This document shows positions 31,540-41,000 of a stretch of 64,000 nucleotides of DNA, in pieces (the first letter of the stretch is position 1; each line of letters opens with the position of its first letter). A program made the position numbers and the translations under genes. Source of the DNA: Anaerobacillus sp. CMMVII (GTDB lineage Bacteria; Bacillota; Bacilli; Bacillales; Anaerobacillaceae); assembly GCF_025377685.1 (NCBI RefSeq), contig NZ_JACEHK010000004.1:1-64000 (forward strand). The letters run 5' to 3'. The notes under the pieces are model-generated. The model was not told where the DNA came from. It did not search any database and was given only the letters and a program-made list of their open reading frames with translations.

Positions 31540-31835
31540 AACAAGTGAAAACAAACTCAATTGCCATGACAGTTGAGTTTTTCTTTTTAATACTTTCTTT
31601 TGAAGGGTAGGATGCGACTATGAGTTTGTAAACCCTAAAACAATTGTTTACTAATTTACTAGAGAGTTGTAGTATAATAAGTGATCATTTAGTTCGATAA
31701 AGTAGTGGAATTGAAAAAAAGTCATATATTTACCGTGGCAGTGTGAAGAAACCATAAGCCACGGTATTTTACGTTTCATAACCATTGTTCTTTAACCGAA
31801 AAATGAAAGACAAGTGTGAAAGAGGAAGATGTATC

Positions 31836-32568
31836 ATGCCATACGAAATACTAATTATTATGTTAATTATTTTGATCGGTAGTATCATCCAAGGAGTTAG
31901 TGGATTTGGCTTCGGCTTATTTGCAATGGGCTTTTTACCGATTTTTTTCACTGTAAAGGAAAGCTCACTGTTTGTGATGTCTTTAGCTGTTGTCGTTTCG
32001 GCGTGCATCATTGCTAGAAATTATAAGCATATTGTCGTAAAGGCTCTGGTATTTATGGCAGTTGCGTCGCTATCTGGTAGAATTATTTCGTTTTTTATCT
32101 TAAATGCTTTTGGCGAAATGGATGTTATGAAAAAGGTACTAGGGATTTTCTTAATATTGATGGTAATTTATTTATTTTTCAACAAAAAGAACCTTCCTCA
32201 GCAGTCTTGAGCAAACCTATCATCCCAATTATGTTTGGTTTCATCGGTGGTTTCATTGGTGGGATTTTTGCTGTTGGCGGTCCATTTTTCGTATTTTATT
32301 TTTTACTAGTCTTTAAGGATAAATATAAATATAATGCCAATCTACAAGCAATATTTTTTATAAACAATGCGTTTTCCCTTGTTTTGCATGGAATGAACGG
32401 AGATTTTGACTCATCGTTTTAACGTATTTTCTAGTTGGGGTCGTAACTGTTATTGTTGGTACGACAATTGGGATGAAGATGTTCGATAAGCTTCCTCGTG
32501 ATCTAATTAAGAAATTTGCGATGATCGTCGTCTTGCTAGCTGGTTTGAATTTACTTATTTTTTCTTAG
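31836..32568 (+). CDS. TSUP/TauE-SafE family permease, two frameshifts
   Basis: Membrane permease of the TauE/SafE (TSUP) type, usually for sulfonates or other sulfur-containing anions. About 244 residues after joining three frames, with six to eight hydrophobic helices and the family motifs IIQGVSGFGFGLFAMGFLP and GFIGGFIGGIFAVGGPFFVFY. The joins need one base restored near 32205 and one near 32419; the last segment reads LTYFLVGVVTVIVGTTIGMKM to the stop at 32568. ATG 31836 follows AGAGGAAG. Substrate not deducible. Confidence 0.8.
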
Positions 32569-32669
32569 TTGTACGGAGAGATTGCCTCCGACTGAATAAA
32601 AGAAAAATAAATAAGTATGGTGATTGGTTTAAAATGGTACAATAGTTGATGAAAAAGAGTTTTCAATAA

Positions 32670-32897
32670 ACGCTGTTTTCGTATAGTTTGTTGCTTTCGT
32701 AAAAATCCCAAAAGCCGGATTTTTACACAAATATACTAGAATTTCACTACTTATTTAGTAAGTATTGCTCTTTTCTTACTTATTTTATTGGGTGAATTCT
32801 TCAACTAAGGGGTTTTTCTAATTTTCTTAGGTTAAATAGCAACAAGTTTTTTTGTGCGACGAGTAATCGCAGGAGCAATGTTTACGAAAAGAGCCTT
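32670..32897 (+). repeat. Palindromic repeat variant with foreign interior
   Basis: The two ends match the palindromic repeat family (GCTGTTTTCGTATAGTTTGTTGCT at 32672-32695, as an inverted copy AGCAATGTTTACGAAAAGAGCC at 32874-32895), but the interior of about 180 bases lacks the GGGACAAA hairpin and has different sequence. It may be a decayed or distinct member with shared terminal inverted repeats. Confidence 0.5.
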
Positions 32898-32918
32898 AAC
32901 AAAAAGGAGATAGATCGT

Positions 32919-33362
32919 TTGAGTATCGAGGAAACAAGTACAAATGTGAAAGTCAGATTTAACGAATTAAAAAAATCAATTAACAGAACCTCTAATTGGC
33001 GCGAGCGTTTAGATGCAGTAAATGAGTTGGGGCAGTGGAATAGCAAAGAGGCGACAGAATTATTAAAGTATAGTATGACGGGTGATCCCGTTTATAAGGT
33101 ACAGGAAGCTGCTTTTCGTCAACTTCAAGCGTTAGGTGAACAAGTCACGATGCCAAAACGTACACCTGGAGAATTAATCAAGGGAACAAATAAAATCTTG
33201 CTCAGAATAAAAAAGAGTTTACCTAATAATCATTCATACGAGGATTTCAAAGAAAAAGTAAAAAAGATGCGACTTGATTTATTTGATACGTATGAAGGTG
33301 ATAAAGGTGCTGATTTTGATAAATGGCTAGAGGAAACATGGACCAATTTACCTACTAGATAA
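32919..33362 (+). CDS. HEAT-repeat protein
   Basis: 147 residues. Residues 18-80 form a HEAT-like pair of helices (WRERLDAVNELGQWNSKEATELLKYSM, then DPVYKVQEAAFRQLQALGEQV), a scaffold for protein binding. The rest is a charged helical tail. TTG 32919 follows AAAGGAGATAG. It is flanked on both sides by palindromic repeats, so it is likely a single-gene transcript. Partner unknown. Confidence 0.6.
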   Translation: MSIEETSTNVKVRFNELKKSINRTSNWRERLDAVNELGQWNSKEATELLKYSMTGDPVYKVQEAAFRQLQALGEQVTMPKRTPGELIKGTNKILLRIKKSLPNNHSYEDFKEKVKKMRLDLFDTYEGDKGADFDKWLEETWTNLPTR

Positions 33363-33389
33363 CAACGTGTATTATGCGTCTTGTAATAC

Positions 33390-33425
33390 AACCCAAAGAA
33401 CATCTTCAGAGATGTTCTTTGGGTT
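33390..33425 (+). terminator. Perfect hairpin after the HEAT gene
   Basis: AACCCAAAGAACATC pairs perfectly with GATGTTCTTTGGGTT, 15 bp with a short loop. It lacks a T tail, so it may act as a terminator or a processing signal. Confidence 0.55.
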
Positions 33426-33474
33426 GTCTAGAAAGTCTCAATATCCACTTTTATTTACAGTAAAATTGCATTAT

Positions 33475-33590
33475 GACCGTAGCCAAGCAAGCTTGGCTCT
33501 TCACGCAAGAGCGTGAAGTTTGTAAACTAAATGAGGCGGAGGGACAAATGAATTTGTCCCTCCGCCTCATTTAGTTTACGAAAACGATCA
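33475..33590 (+). repeat. Structurally analogous palindromic repeat with different stems
   Basis: This element keeps the hairpin order of the dispersed repeats but in inverted order and with changed stems: AGCCAAGC/GCTTGGCT, CTTCACGC/GCGTGAAG, then an 18-bp stem GTAAACTAAATGAGGCGGAG closed by GGGACAAAT/ATTTGTCCC. Outer arms are TTGCATTATGACC and GATCAAAATGCAA. Only the short hairpins and the GGGACAAA core are shared with the other copies. Confidence 0.75.
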
Positions 33591-33881
33591 AAATGCAAAA
33601 TTTCTTTATATTTTTAATGAAAATAAGCAAGATAGCAAATCACTAGCCAAACAGGGCTAGGTGGTTATGAAATGTTATTTTCTTTTTTCTATAAGGATAT
33701 TAAGTCACCAATCTAGATAAGAAACACTTTGTTTATTAGGGGTTTCTCGGCACTCTGAGAACATCTTCAGAGATATTTTTTTTGAATTTTTAATGAAAGT
33801 CCTAATATGAAATGACAAGTAATTTGAGTTGTAATTGGAGATAATACTTAGGTAAAACTTGGTCTTAAAGGAGGAAATGTT

Positions 33882-34352
33882 TTGGAAACGACTTTAAAGG
33901 TCGGCGATATGGCCCCTGAGTTCACTTTACCTGCTACCACAAAAGAGAAGTTATCACTTTCTGAATACCGTGGTACCAAGAATGTATTGGTGGCTTTTTA
34001 TGGAATGGACTTTACCCCTGGCTGAATTAAGGAAATTGCCTCTTGGAAAGAGGATTACAAAAGATTTGAAAACTCAGAAGCTGAAGTATTGGCGATAAGT
34101 GTTGATCATATTCATTCGCACCGAGTTTTTGCAGCTAGCATGGGCACATTGCCCTATCCATTGTTAGCTGATTGGGACAAACAAACAGTAAAGAGTTACA
34201 ATGTTTTCAATGAAAAAGGTGGAACTGCGATTCGCTCCGTTTTTATCGTAAACAAAGACGGAATCATTATGTATATCAACACCTCATTTAAAGCAGATAA
34301 GAAAGAGGATTACGAGGCAGTGTTTCAGGAACTAGAAGCCTTAACGAAATAA
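33882..34352 (+). CDS. Peroxiredoxin with in-frame TGA at the peroxidatic cysteine (candidate selenoprotein)
   Basis: Reduces peroxides with a redox-active residue at the start of helix 2. The frame is open from TTG 33882 (AAAGGAGG seven bases upstream) to 34352, 156 codons, except for one TGA at 34023-34025 (codon 48). The context is FYGMDFTPG-TGA-IKEIASW, where the family has the peroxidatic Cys in FTPxC. Homology runs without shift on both sides (VAFYGMDF before; AEVLAISVDHIHSHRVFAAS after). A 6-bp hairpin with loop GGA lies 14-28 bases after the TGA. Reading the TGA as selenocysteine explains all of this; an alternative is a Cys-to-stop base error or inactivating mutation. Confidence 0.8.
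34039..34053 (+). promoter_or_regulatory. Candidate bacterial SECIS hairpin in the peroxiredoxin mRNA
   Basis: CCTCTT pairs perfectly with AAGAGG around the loop GGA. The loop's first G is 20 bases after the TGA. The bacterial SECIS rule asks for a small loop 16-37 bases downstream with a G among its first two bases, and this fits. The match is in coding sequence, so chance must be excluded. Confidence 0.55.
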
Positions 34353-34498
34353 TAAAGCAACAATAACTTGTAGGATAAAAAGGGTGGTACGATTGCCATC
34401 CTTTTTCTAACTCCTTTGTATACTCAGATTTACTTATTCAATTTTGTAAATCCATAATAATGCAATATTAATAGCTAATTTAGTTGTATTACTGTTTA

Positions 34499-34680
34499 GG
34501 CTGTTTCCGTAAACTTTGTTGCTTTTAGGTCGTCTTTTGAGAATAAATAAGCATTTTGGGACAAATTTATTTGTCCCAATGGCTTATTTATTCTCAAAAG
34601 CTTCACGCAAAGCGTGAAGAACCAAGCATTCGCTTGGTTACGACCTAAAAGCTAAGAGCAACAATCTTTTAGAATAGCGA
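34499..34680 (+). repeat. Palindromic intergenic repeat, full copy D (reference copy)
   Basis: The best-preserved copy. The outer arms are TTTGTTGCTTTTAGGTCG near 34516 and CGACCTAAAAGC near 34641. Between them lie an 18-bp stem TTTTGAGAATAAATAAGC closed by GGGACAAAT/ATTTGTCCC, then CTTCACGC/GCGTGAAG, then ACCAAGC/GCTTGGT. As single-stranded DNA or RNA it would form a multi-branched structure. It ends in the tail AACAATCTTTTAGAA shared by copies B, D and the relic at 45170. Confidence 0.85.
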
Positions 34681-34848
34681 GTACAATTAAACTAGTTAAA
34701 CTGCAGCATGCAACATCCTAAAAATATTTTGTTAAGAGATTTGCTTAGAAATGTCTGATTTGTTCTAGGAGAAAAGGTTTTAGTAATTGTTAATTTATGA
34801 TATAACCAATATATGTACTATGTTTTTAAACGAATAAAGGAGTGTACT

Positions 34849-35814
34849 ATGACAACATTATCCAGAACAATCTCTTATTCTAGGAAGAAAAGTAAGAAAT
34901 CAATAGTTTTAAAAGCTTTTCTCGGACTTTTAGGAGCATTTATTATCAGCTATCTTTTACTATTATTTGTATTTATTTCAGAACGCGATACTCATCCGTT
35001 TTTCACTCATTTCGATGAACCTTTGATTATTGCCCATCAAGGCGGCAATCACTTAGCACCTTCTAGCTCGATTGCAGCTTTTGATAAAGCCGTTGAAATT
35101 GGAGCACATGTACTTGAATATGATTTACATATTACCAAGGATGGCCATCTTGCACTCATCCATGATCCAACAGTCGACCGGACGACAGATGGGACCGGAG
35201 AAGTTGTGGCTATGACGTTAGCAGAAGTTCAAGCGTTAGACGCTGGTTATACCTTTACTGATTTAAATGGTGAACATAGTTATAAAGGTCAAGGTGTCTA
35301 TATCCCAGATGTCCGTGAAATGTTTGATCGATATCCAGATAAGCTTCATTTAATTGAAATCAAAGATACAAATCCATATGATCGAATGGATGAGATCATC
35401 ACAACACTTTGGAACATCGTTTTAGAATACAATATGCAGGATAAAGTATTAATCGCTGCATTTGATAGCTTTATTTTAGAGCGTGTTACTGAGCTTACTG
35501 AGGGTCAAGCAGCTACTGGTGGTGGGAAAAAAGAAACGACTAATTTTGTTGTAGCTCATAAGTTTTTCATACACCCTTTTTATTTTCCTAAAGTAGACTC
35601 ATTCCAGCTGCCAACGGCCCAATCAGGCTTTGATTTAACTGACAAGAAGCTAATTAAAGGAGCAAATCGGTTAAATCAAGAAGTGTATTATTGGACCATT
35701 AATGACAAAGAGACAATGCTTCACTTACTCGAAAATGGTGCACATGGAATTATCACTGATCGACCAGATCTCTTACAAGAGGCGATTTTAGAACATCAAC
35801 AAACCAATAACTAA
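34849..35814 (+). CDS. Glycerophosphodiester phosphodiesterase, membrane anchored
   Basis: Hydrolyses glycerophosphodiesters from phospholipids or teichoic acid to glycerol-3-phosphate and an alcohol. 321 residues. An N-terminal transmembrane anchor (AFLGLLGAFIISYLLLLFVFI) places the catalytic TIM barrel outside. The GDPD signature is IIAHQGGNHLAPSSSIAAFDKAVEIGAHVLEYDLHITKDGHLALIHDPTVDRTTDG, with the catalytic His pair and Glu/Asp metal ligands; the C-terminus has NDKETMLHLLENGAHGIITDRPDLL. HQGGNHLAPSS replaces the more usual HRGxxxxxPENT. ATG 34849 follows AAAGGAGTG. A terminator follows at 35826. Confidence 0.88.
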   Translation: MTTLSRTISYSRKKSKKSIVLKAFLGLLGAFIISYLLLLFVFISERDTHPFFTHFDEPLIIAHQGGNHLAPSSSIAAFDKAVEIGAHVLEYDLHITKDGHLALIHDPTVDRTTDGTGEVVAMTLAEVQALDAGYTFTDLNGEHSYKGQGVYIPDVREMFDRYPDKLHLIEIKDTNPYDRMDEIITTLWNIVLEYNMQDKVLIAAFDSFILERVTELTEGQAATGGGKKETTNFVVAHKFFIHPFYFPKVDSFQLPTAQSGFDLTDKKLIKGANRLNQEVYYWTINDKETMLHLLENGAHGIITDRPDLLQEAILEHQQTNN

Positions 35815-35825
35815 TCGTCGAGATT

Positions 35826-35858
35826 AAGCTTGGGGACATTTGTCTTCCAAGCTTTTTT
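35826..35858 (+). terminator. Rho-independent terminator after the phosphodiesterase
   Basis: AAGCTTGG and CCAAGCTT stem followed by TTTT. Confidence 0.75.
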
Positions 35859-35947
35859 GTATCGAACGAGCGTTTTGGTCGTCAAAGCGTAGTGGCAAAT
35901 ATCCTGTTAGCCCATAGAATAATAGAAAAATACTGAAGGAGCAGGTT

Positions 35948-36667
35948 ATGTATCATTCTTATTTTAGGTCTAACAGCAGCGTCCCTAGTATTGTTTCCTT
36001 TTTACAAGGGGACGTCACAGGGGATAAAGTGGCTGACAATGTCTATTTAACTGGAATTAAAACTCAAGATAGTCCTTTTATTCAAAATATTACTCTAGTT
36101 GTTCAGGATGGAAGAACCGGTATTTATACTAGTACAGCACTCAGTGAAAACACTGGTTATGCTCCGTCACTATTCTTGGGCGATTTTACTGGAAATGGCG
36201 TCTCCGATATTCTAATAAGCATCGCTACTGGTGGTAGTGGTGGAATAATGAATTATTACATGTATTCCTTCATTGAAAATCGAGCAAAACTGCTTTTCAA
36301 TTCCAATGATTATTATCAGCAATATAAATATGAAGTGACTTATCAAGACAATTATAAAGTTGCAGTTATGAGTTTTATTAATCGAAAAAAATATATCATT
36401 GATATTTCTCTGAGAGATGCTGAGTATTTAAATGAAATTTATGATCAGAACGGCAAGCTGAAAAATCCTATCAAAGGCTTTGTGAATCCTTTAAGTGGCT
36501 TATATCCCGTCGATTTTGATCTAAATGGCGTATATGAGCTGTTGGCCTATCAAAAAATCGCTGGAAGATATAACGCAGATTCTTTAGGTTATGTTTTGAA
36601 TACATTAAAGTGGAAGGATCATAGTTTTGTCTTGGATAATCAGAATGTCGCCATTTTCGGTTATTAA
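35948..36667 (+). CDS. VCBS/FG-GAP-like repeat protein
   Basis: 239 residues with calcium-binding-like loops of integrin-type repeats: FLQGDVTGDKVADNVYLTG, LFLGDFTGNGVSDILISIATG and VDFDLNGVYELLAY, spaced as in a beta-propeller. No signal peptide is seen, so it may be cytoplasmic or exported by another way, for example as part of the spore. ATG 35948 follows AAGGAGCAGG. Function unknown; proteins like this are common in bacilli. Confidence 0.6.
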   Translation: MYHSYFRSNSSVPSIVSFLQGDVTGDKVADNVYLTGIKTQDSPFIQNITLVVQDGRTGIYTSTALSENTGYAPSLFLGDFTGNGVSDILISIATGGSGGIMNYYMYSFIENRAKLLFNSNDYYQQYKYEVTYQDNYKVAVMSFINRKKYIIDISLRDAEYLNEIYDQNGKLKNPIKGFVNPLSGLYPVDFDLNGVYELLAYQKIAGRYNADSLGYVLNTLKWKDHSFVLDNQNVAIFGY

Positions 36668-36833
36668 ATCTAGTAATTTTACTGCTATTCAGTTCTATAT
36701 ACCGTTTGATATAGCTTGAATGAGGTAAAGGTAATTTTATGGGATTCGATCATATGTATAAAAATCATAAAAATTCTGAAAAGTAATTATAACAAGGTTG
36801 GATTCCGTCAAGAATGATTATGAGGTGGTTTTA

Positions 36834-37160
36834 ATGAACTCTATAATCATGGATATAGCGATCATGCTTTATTTATTTTTTATTGTACTTGCTTTTATTG
36901 GTAGCTATTATTATGGCTCTTATATGATTAGCAAATCTGGTTATTTTTTGTTGCACTCAATCATTGCGGTCATCATGAGTTTAGCATTAGGGATTTTTGC
37001 ATTGATAAGTTGGATTATGTTTAGCTGGGGCACGAATGAACATTTATTATTTGGTGGTTTATCGTTAGGGGCAGGGTTTGTTGTAGTTGGTGTACTGCTA
37101 TTAGTTTCCATTTTGTGTGTGAAGAGAAAGGATCTTTTAAGTATTAAGCAAGTAGAGTAG
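36834..37160 (+). CDS. Small membrane protein with three transmembrane helices
   Basis: 108 residues, three hydrophobic helices (MDIAIMLYLFFIVLAFIGSYYYGS, SIIAVIMSLALGIFALISWIMF, LGAGFVVVGVLLLVSILCVK) and a short basic C-terminus. No family recognised. ATG 36834 is chosen because GAGGTGG lies at good spacing; the in-frame upstream start lacks it. A palindromic repeat starts 74 bases downstream. Confidence 0.55.
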   Translation: MNSIIMDIAIMLYLFFIVLAFIGSYYYGSYMISKSGYFLLHSIIAVIMSLALGIFALISWIMFSWGTNEHLLFGGLSLGAGFVVVGVLLLVSILCVKRKDLLSIKQVE

Positions 37161-37233
37161 GATTTTTGGATCTGTTTCACTAGAGAAATGACTATTAAAT
37201 TAGAGGGCAATTTAATAGTCATTTTTATTTAAA

Positions 37234-37401
37234 GGCTGTTTTGTTGCTTTTAGGTCGTCTTTTGAGAATAAATAAGCATTTTGGGACAAATCTATTTGTC
37301 CTAATGGTTTATTTATTCTCAAAAGCTCCACTCAAAGCGTGAAGAACGAGCATTCACTTGGTTACGAGCTAAAAGCTAAGAGTAACAATCTTTTAGAAAA
37401 A
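37234..37401 (+). repeat. Palindromic intergenic repeat, full copy E (degenerate)
   Basis: The same order as copy D, with mutations in both arms: GGACAAATCTATTTGTCC, GGTTTATTTATTCTC for GGCTTATTTATTCTC, CTCCACTCAAAGCGTGAAG, and ACGAGCATTCACTTGGT. Base pairs are lost in the short hairpins while the central stem is mostly kept. Confidence 0.8.
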
Positions 37402-37571
37402 ACTTTTTATAAGTACAAAATGGCAAGTATAGACGATCTTTCTGTACTTGTTTTTTTACTGAATTTGATGCTAAAACAGCCTTATGTAAAAAGTACCATC
37501 TTCCTAAATTAATCGTTCTATAATAAACTTAATCTTAAATATTCAAAAAAATAAATCTACGAGGTATAACG

Positions 37572-37991
37572 ATGCAGATCTCCGTAACGATGAAGAGTAC
37601 GAGCAGGAAGAAAGATTACTTGACGAAAAAAAGAATGGTATTAGAAACTACGCCTAAATCCCTTCAGCAATTAATTACTGAGATTATCACTGTAAACGTA
37701 AAACAGTTTAATGAGAAAGAAGGGGAAAAGCCGCTCGTCGACTTTTTAACAACCAGCGAAATTCTCCAACAAAGCACCACAGGTAAGGTTGGCTTTGGCA
37801 CGAAATATAATGAAAACAAAACTGACTTAGAGGAAGCGATCAATACCGCTATCCAAGCTTTTCATGACGGGTTATTTAAAGTGTTTGTCAACGAACGAGA
37901 ACAAGAATCATTAGAAGCCCCACTTCAGCTAGAGGATGGAGCGGAGGTTGTTTTTATCAAACTTACGATGTTAACAGGACGAATGTGGTGA
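37572..37991 (+). CDS. Small partner protein of the DUF4132 gene
   Basis: 139 residues, no recognised family. Lys/Thr/Glu-rich N-terminus (MKSTSRKKDYLTKKRMVLET) and a compact C-terminal half ending QLEDGAEVVFIKLTMLTGRMW, which resembles a short beta domain. It starts at ATG 37572 after TACGAGGTA. Its TGA at 37989-37991 overlaps the first base of the ribosome binding site of the next gene (AGGAGAG at 37991), so the two form a tight operon and should act in the same process. Confidence 0.6.
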   Translation: MQISVTMKSTSRKKDYLTKKRMVLETTPKSLQQLITEIITVNVKQFNEKEGEKPLVDFLTTSEILQQSTTGKVGFGTKYNENKTDLEEAINTAIQAFHDGLFKVFVNEREQESLEAPLQLEDGAEVVFIKLTMLTGRMW

Positions 37992-38001
37992 GGAGAGTTT
38001 G

Positions 38002-41000
38002 ATGATGGATCAAGAAAAACACAGGACCTATTATAAAGAATTGAAGGTGAAAGCTGAGCATTTTTCTGAAGTAGAGAAAAAAATCCTTTTGAAACTAATT
38101 AAAATCTCGAAATCCTATTATTACTTTGATGAGCGTGATACCAAAAGTGTAGAACGTTTGTTACTTGAGTTACATAACGGGGCTGAGGATACATTTTTTG
38201 ATCCACTTAAGAAAATTGTTCGCACCCTTCTAGGTGAGTATCAAGGAGAGGTTTTCGATTATATACTTCGTCATAAGCATGAATATTCGTATAGCATTGG
38301 CTATTACCGAAGGCCGTTTCGGACGACAAATTTAAAGCAGCATACGAGTGGAATCATTTGGAAAGTAGCCTGCCTCATCGACTTATACAAAGATTCGTTT
38401 TCGATTACCGAGTATTTAACTAAACCTAATTATCCACTTGAAAGTGAAGTGGTCAAAGAAATCCTAGCGTATGAGATTGACCATCAGCCTCAAAAGGTGA
38501 TGCCCGCTTTAAAGGAGATTATATATGGTGAGAACAATACAGCGCTTTTAAATAGGACGATGATTTCAGGATTGTTCTTAAGTCATGACGAGGCTGCTTA
38601 TCAAATGGCGGGGGAGTTACTGGTAGCTGCAAGACTCCAGGAAGGCTTACGCCAAAGCATTGTTGAGAGTATGGACGAAGGCACACTTGAAGCGATGATC
38701 TATATGTTAAAGATTATTTTAGATCAAAATCTCATCCGCTACAGTTCGGTTGTCAGAGCCTTAGATGTATGGACAGGTCTAACATTGGAAGCAGTCAATA
38801 CGAGGGTCGCAAAACAATTAATTGACTATGCCTATCAATGTTTAACAGATAAAGCACTTTGTAGCGAATGGACTTTTAGTCATGATTCCAACAAGGTTTA
38901 TATGAGTCTATGGGCGACTGCTGTTTTGGAAGAGTTAGAAGTAGAAGAAAAAATTCATAGGTTGATGAACACAGGGGAGACGTACCAGAAAATTGTCGCT
39001 CAGTCATTTTTAACGCAAAGTCAAAACGAAGAACTTCGGTTTTCTATTGCGTCTCGTTACCTTGAGCAAACGAACCTTGAGTTACAATACTATGTCTACT
39101 CCAACTATGTGTACGACCTATCTACTAGTTATTCTTTTGGAATAGGAAATCGTCGTAGCTTGCTTGAAAGAATTCCCTTTCTCGAGGATAAAAATGAAAG
39201 GCTACGTCAGTTCAATATTTTTAAACATGCATTAGTGAAGCTTGGTAAAAAAGAAATTACCTTTTCGTCAATTGCATTTGAAGATGTCTCGATTACGTAC
39301 TCTTCTGATTTAGTTGCGAATAAATTACTGTACCTTGTCGCCTATGATATGGACCCAGAGTTAATCGCAGAACTTTTGGCGTATAAAGAAATTGTCAGCC
39401 CTGAGATCAGAGGGACTTTACTCGAAAACTTCTGTCATGAAGTATCTAATAATGAGCAAAGGAAGTTTATAATCGAAAGTTTAGCTGATAAGAGTATCGC
39501 TATCCGTGAAACTGCATTGAAAAAGCTAATGAAGTATGAACTATTGCCAGCTGAAATTGAAAAAATTGAAGCGGTGCTAAAGTTAAAAACAAGTACCTTA
39601 AGGCAAAGTGCGATTCAAATTTTATTAAAGCAAGCCAAGGAAACTCTTGAAGGTACAATTGATCGTTTAGTAGCGAGTAAAAGTGAATTGCAGCGATTAG
39701 CAGTCCTTGAGATCATCACCGTATTAAAAGAAGACCCAAAGCGAAAAGCCAATATGAAAGCTATAAAGAAAAACTTTCATCACTTACGAAACCGACTGAA
39801 AAAGAAAAGTTACTTCTAGCAAAGTTAACTGACACTGAAACGTATAGCATCAAAAATGGATTTGGTTTATTTGACCCTAAAGATCAGTTTGATATTTTAG
39901 CGGAAATCACACCGTTACATGACTATACGGTCAAGAATGTTTTTACAGCATCTTTAGAGAAAATGAAAGAATTTCTCTTAGGTTTATCTAACTTAATTCA
40001 TGAGCATAGGAATTTTCAATACGAAGTAGAGTTTTTTGATGGGTATAAACAAACAGCTGTCCTCGGCGCACAGTTACAGCAGTTGAATTATCAACCATCT
40101 GAGCAATTGAAACGAACGGATAACCTTCCATTGTCTGAAGTTTGGCGAGAGTATGTAGATCAAAGTGATATTGGAGAAATCGAACTTCTACAAATGAATT
40201 ATTACTTTGGACTTGAACATTTATTTTACAACTTTGATTTACTAAAAGACTTTCGCTCATCAAACGACGAAAGAAAAGCCTTATTGTCTGAATTATTTCC
40301 GATTGAACAAATCCAGGAAATGTTCGGGTGGACCAATGAATTAACGTATGCATCTCAAATTAACCAAATTGTAGCGGCTTATCTAGCTGACTATGATCAA
40401 AATGTGATTTTCTCATTAACTAGCAAAATCTTAAATACTATGCTACACCAAATTCCAGAAGATGAGATTAAGGGTCAAAAAACGATTTTTGGAATTTTAA
40501 CATCGCCATGGCTTGATTGGTCATACCAAGCTGTTACAGACGACACCTCTTTCAAGGATTATTTTCTCCTTAAATATAAACTGTACGTGAATCACAAATT
40601 CAAACGATATCAATTAAGCATAGAAGAGACGGCACGGGCCTTTGATTTGAAGTTAATTGACGAGGATGAGGTATACAAGGAATTAATGGTCAGGGGAGAA
40701 AGCAATCAGCACCTTTATCAAGTAACTCAAAAGCGTAGTGACATTGTAACGAAATATCCTTGCATCGTTACTTTGCGGGACCAACTCATTACACGTGTCT
40801 TAGGGATTGAACTAAAACGCGGAGATCTTCCAACAGATGCTACCAACTTAGCAATGCAAATCTATTATTATGAAGGCATTGAGTATTTTGTGAAAATTCT
40901 CTTGGCCTTAGATAAAGAAACGTTCGTGCGGGGGTACATTTATAGTTATGGCAATCAAATCTCCAAGAAAGAAATTTTAAGTCACCTTTTAAAAGCCTGT

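Noticed and set aside
32200-32215. TGA in the TSUP permease gene as a recoded codon
   Set aside because: The continuation lies in another frame and there is no Cys at this place in the family.
36739-36786. 15-codon ORF (MGFDHMYKNHKNSEK) with a fair ribosome binding site
   Set aside because: Too short to support without homology or expression data; it may be a chance ORF in the leader of the next gene.
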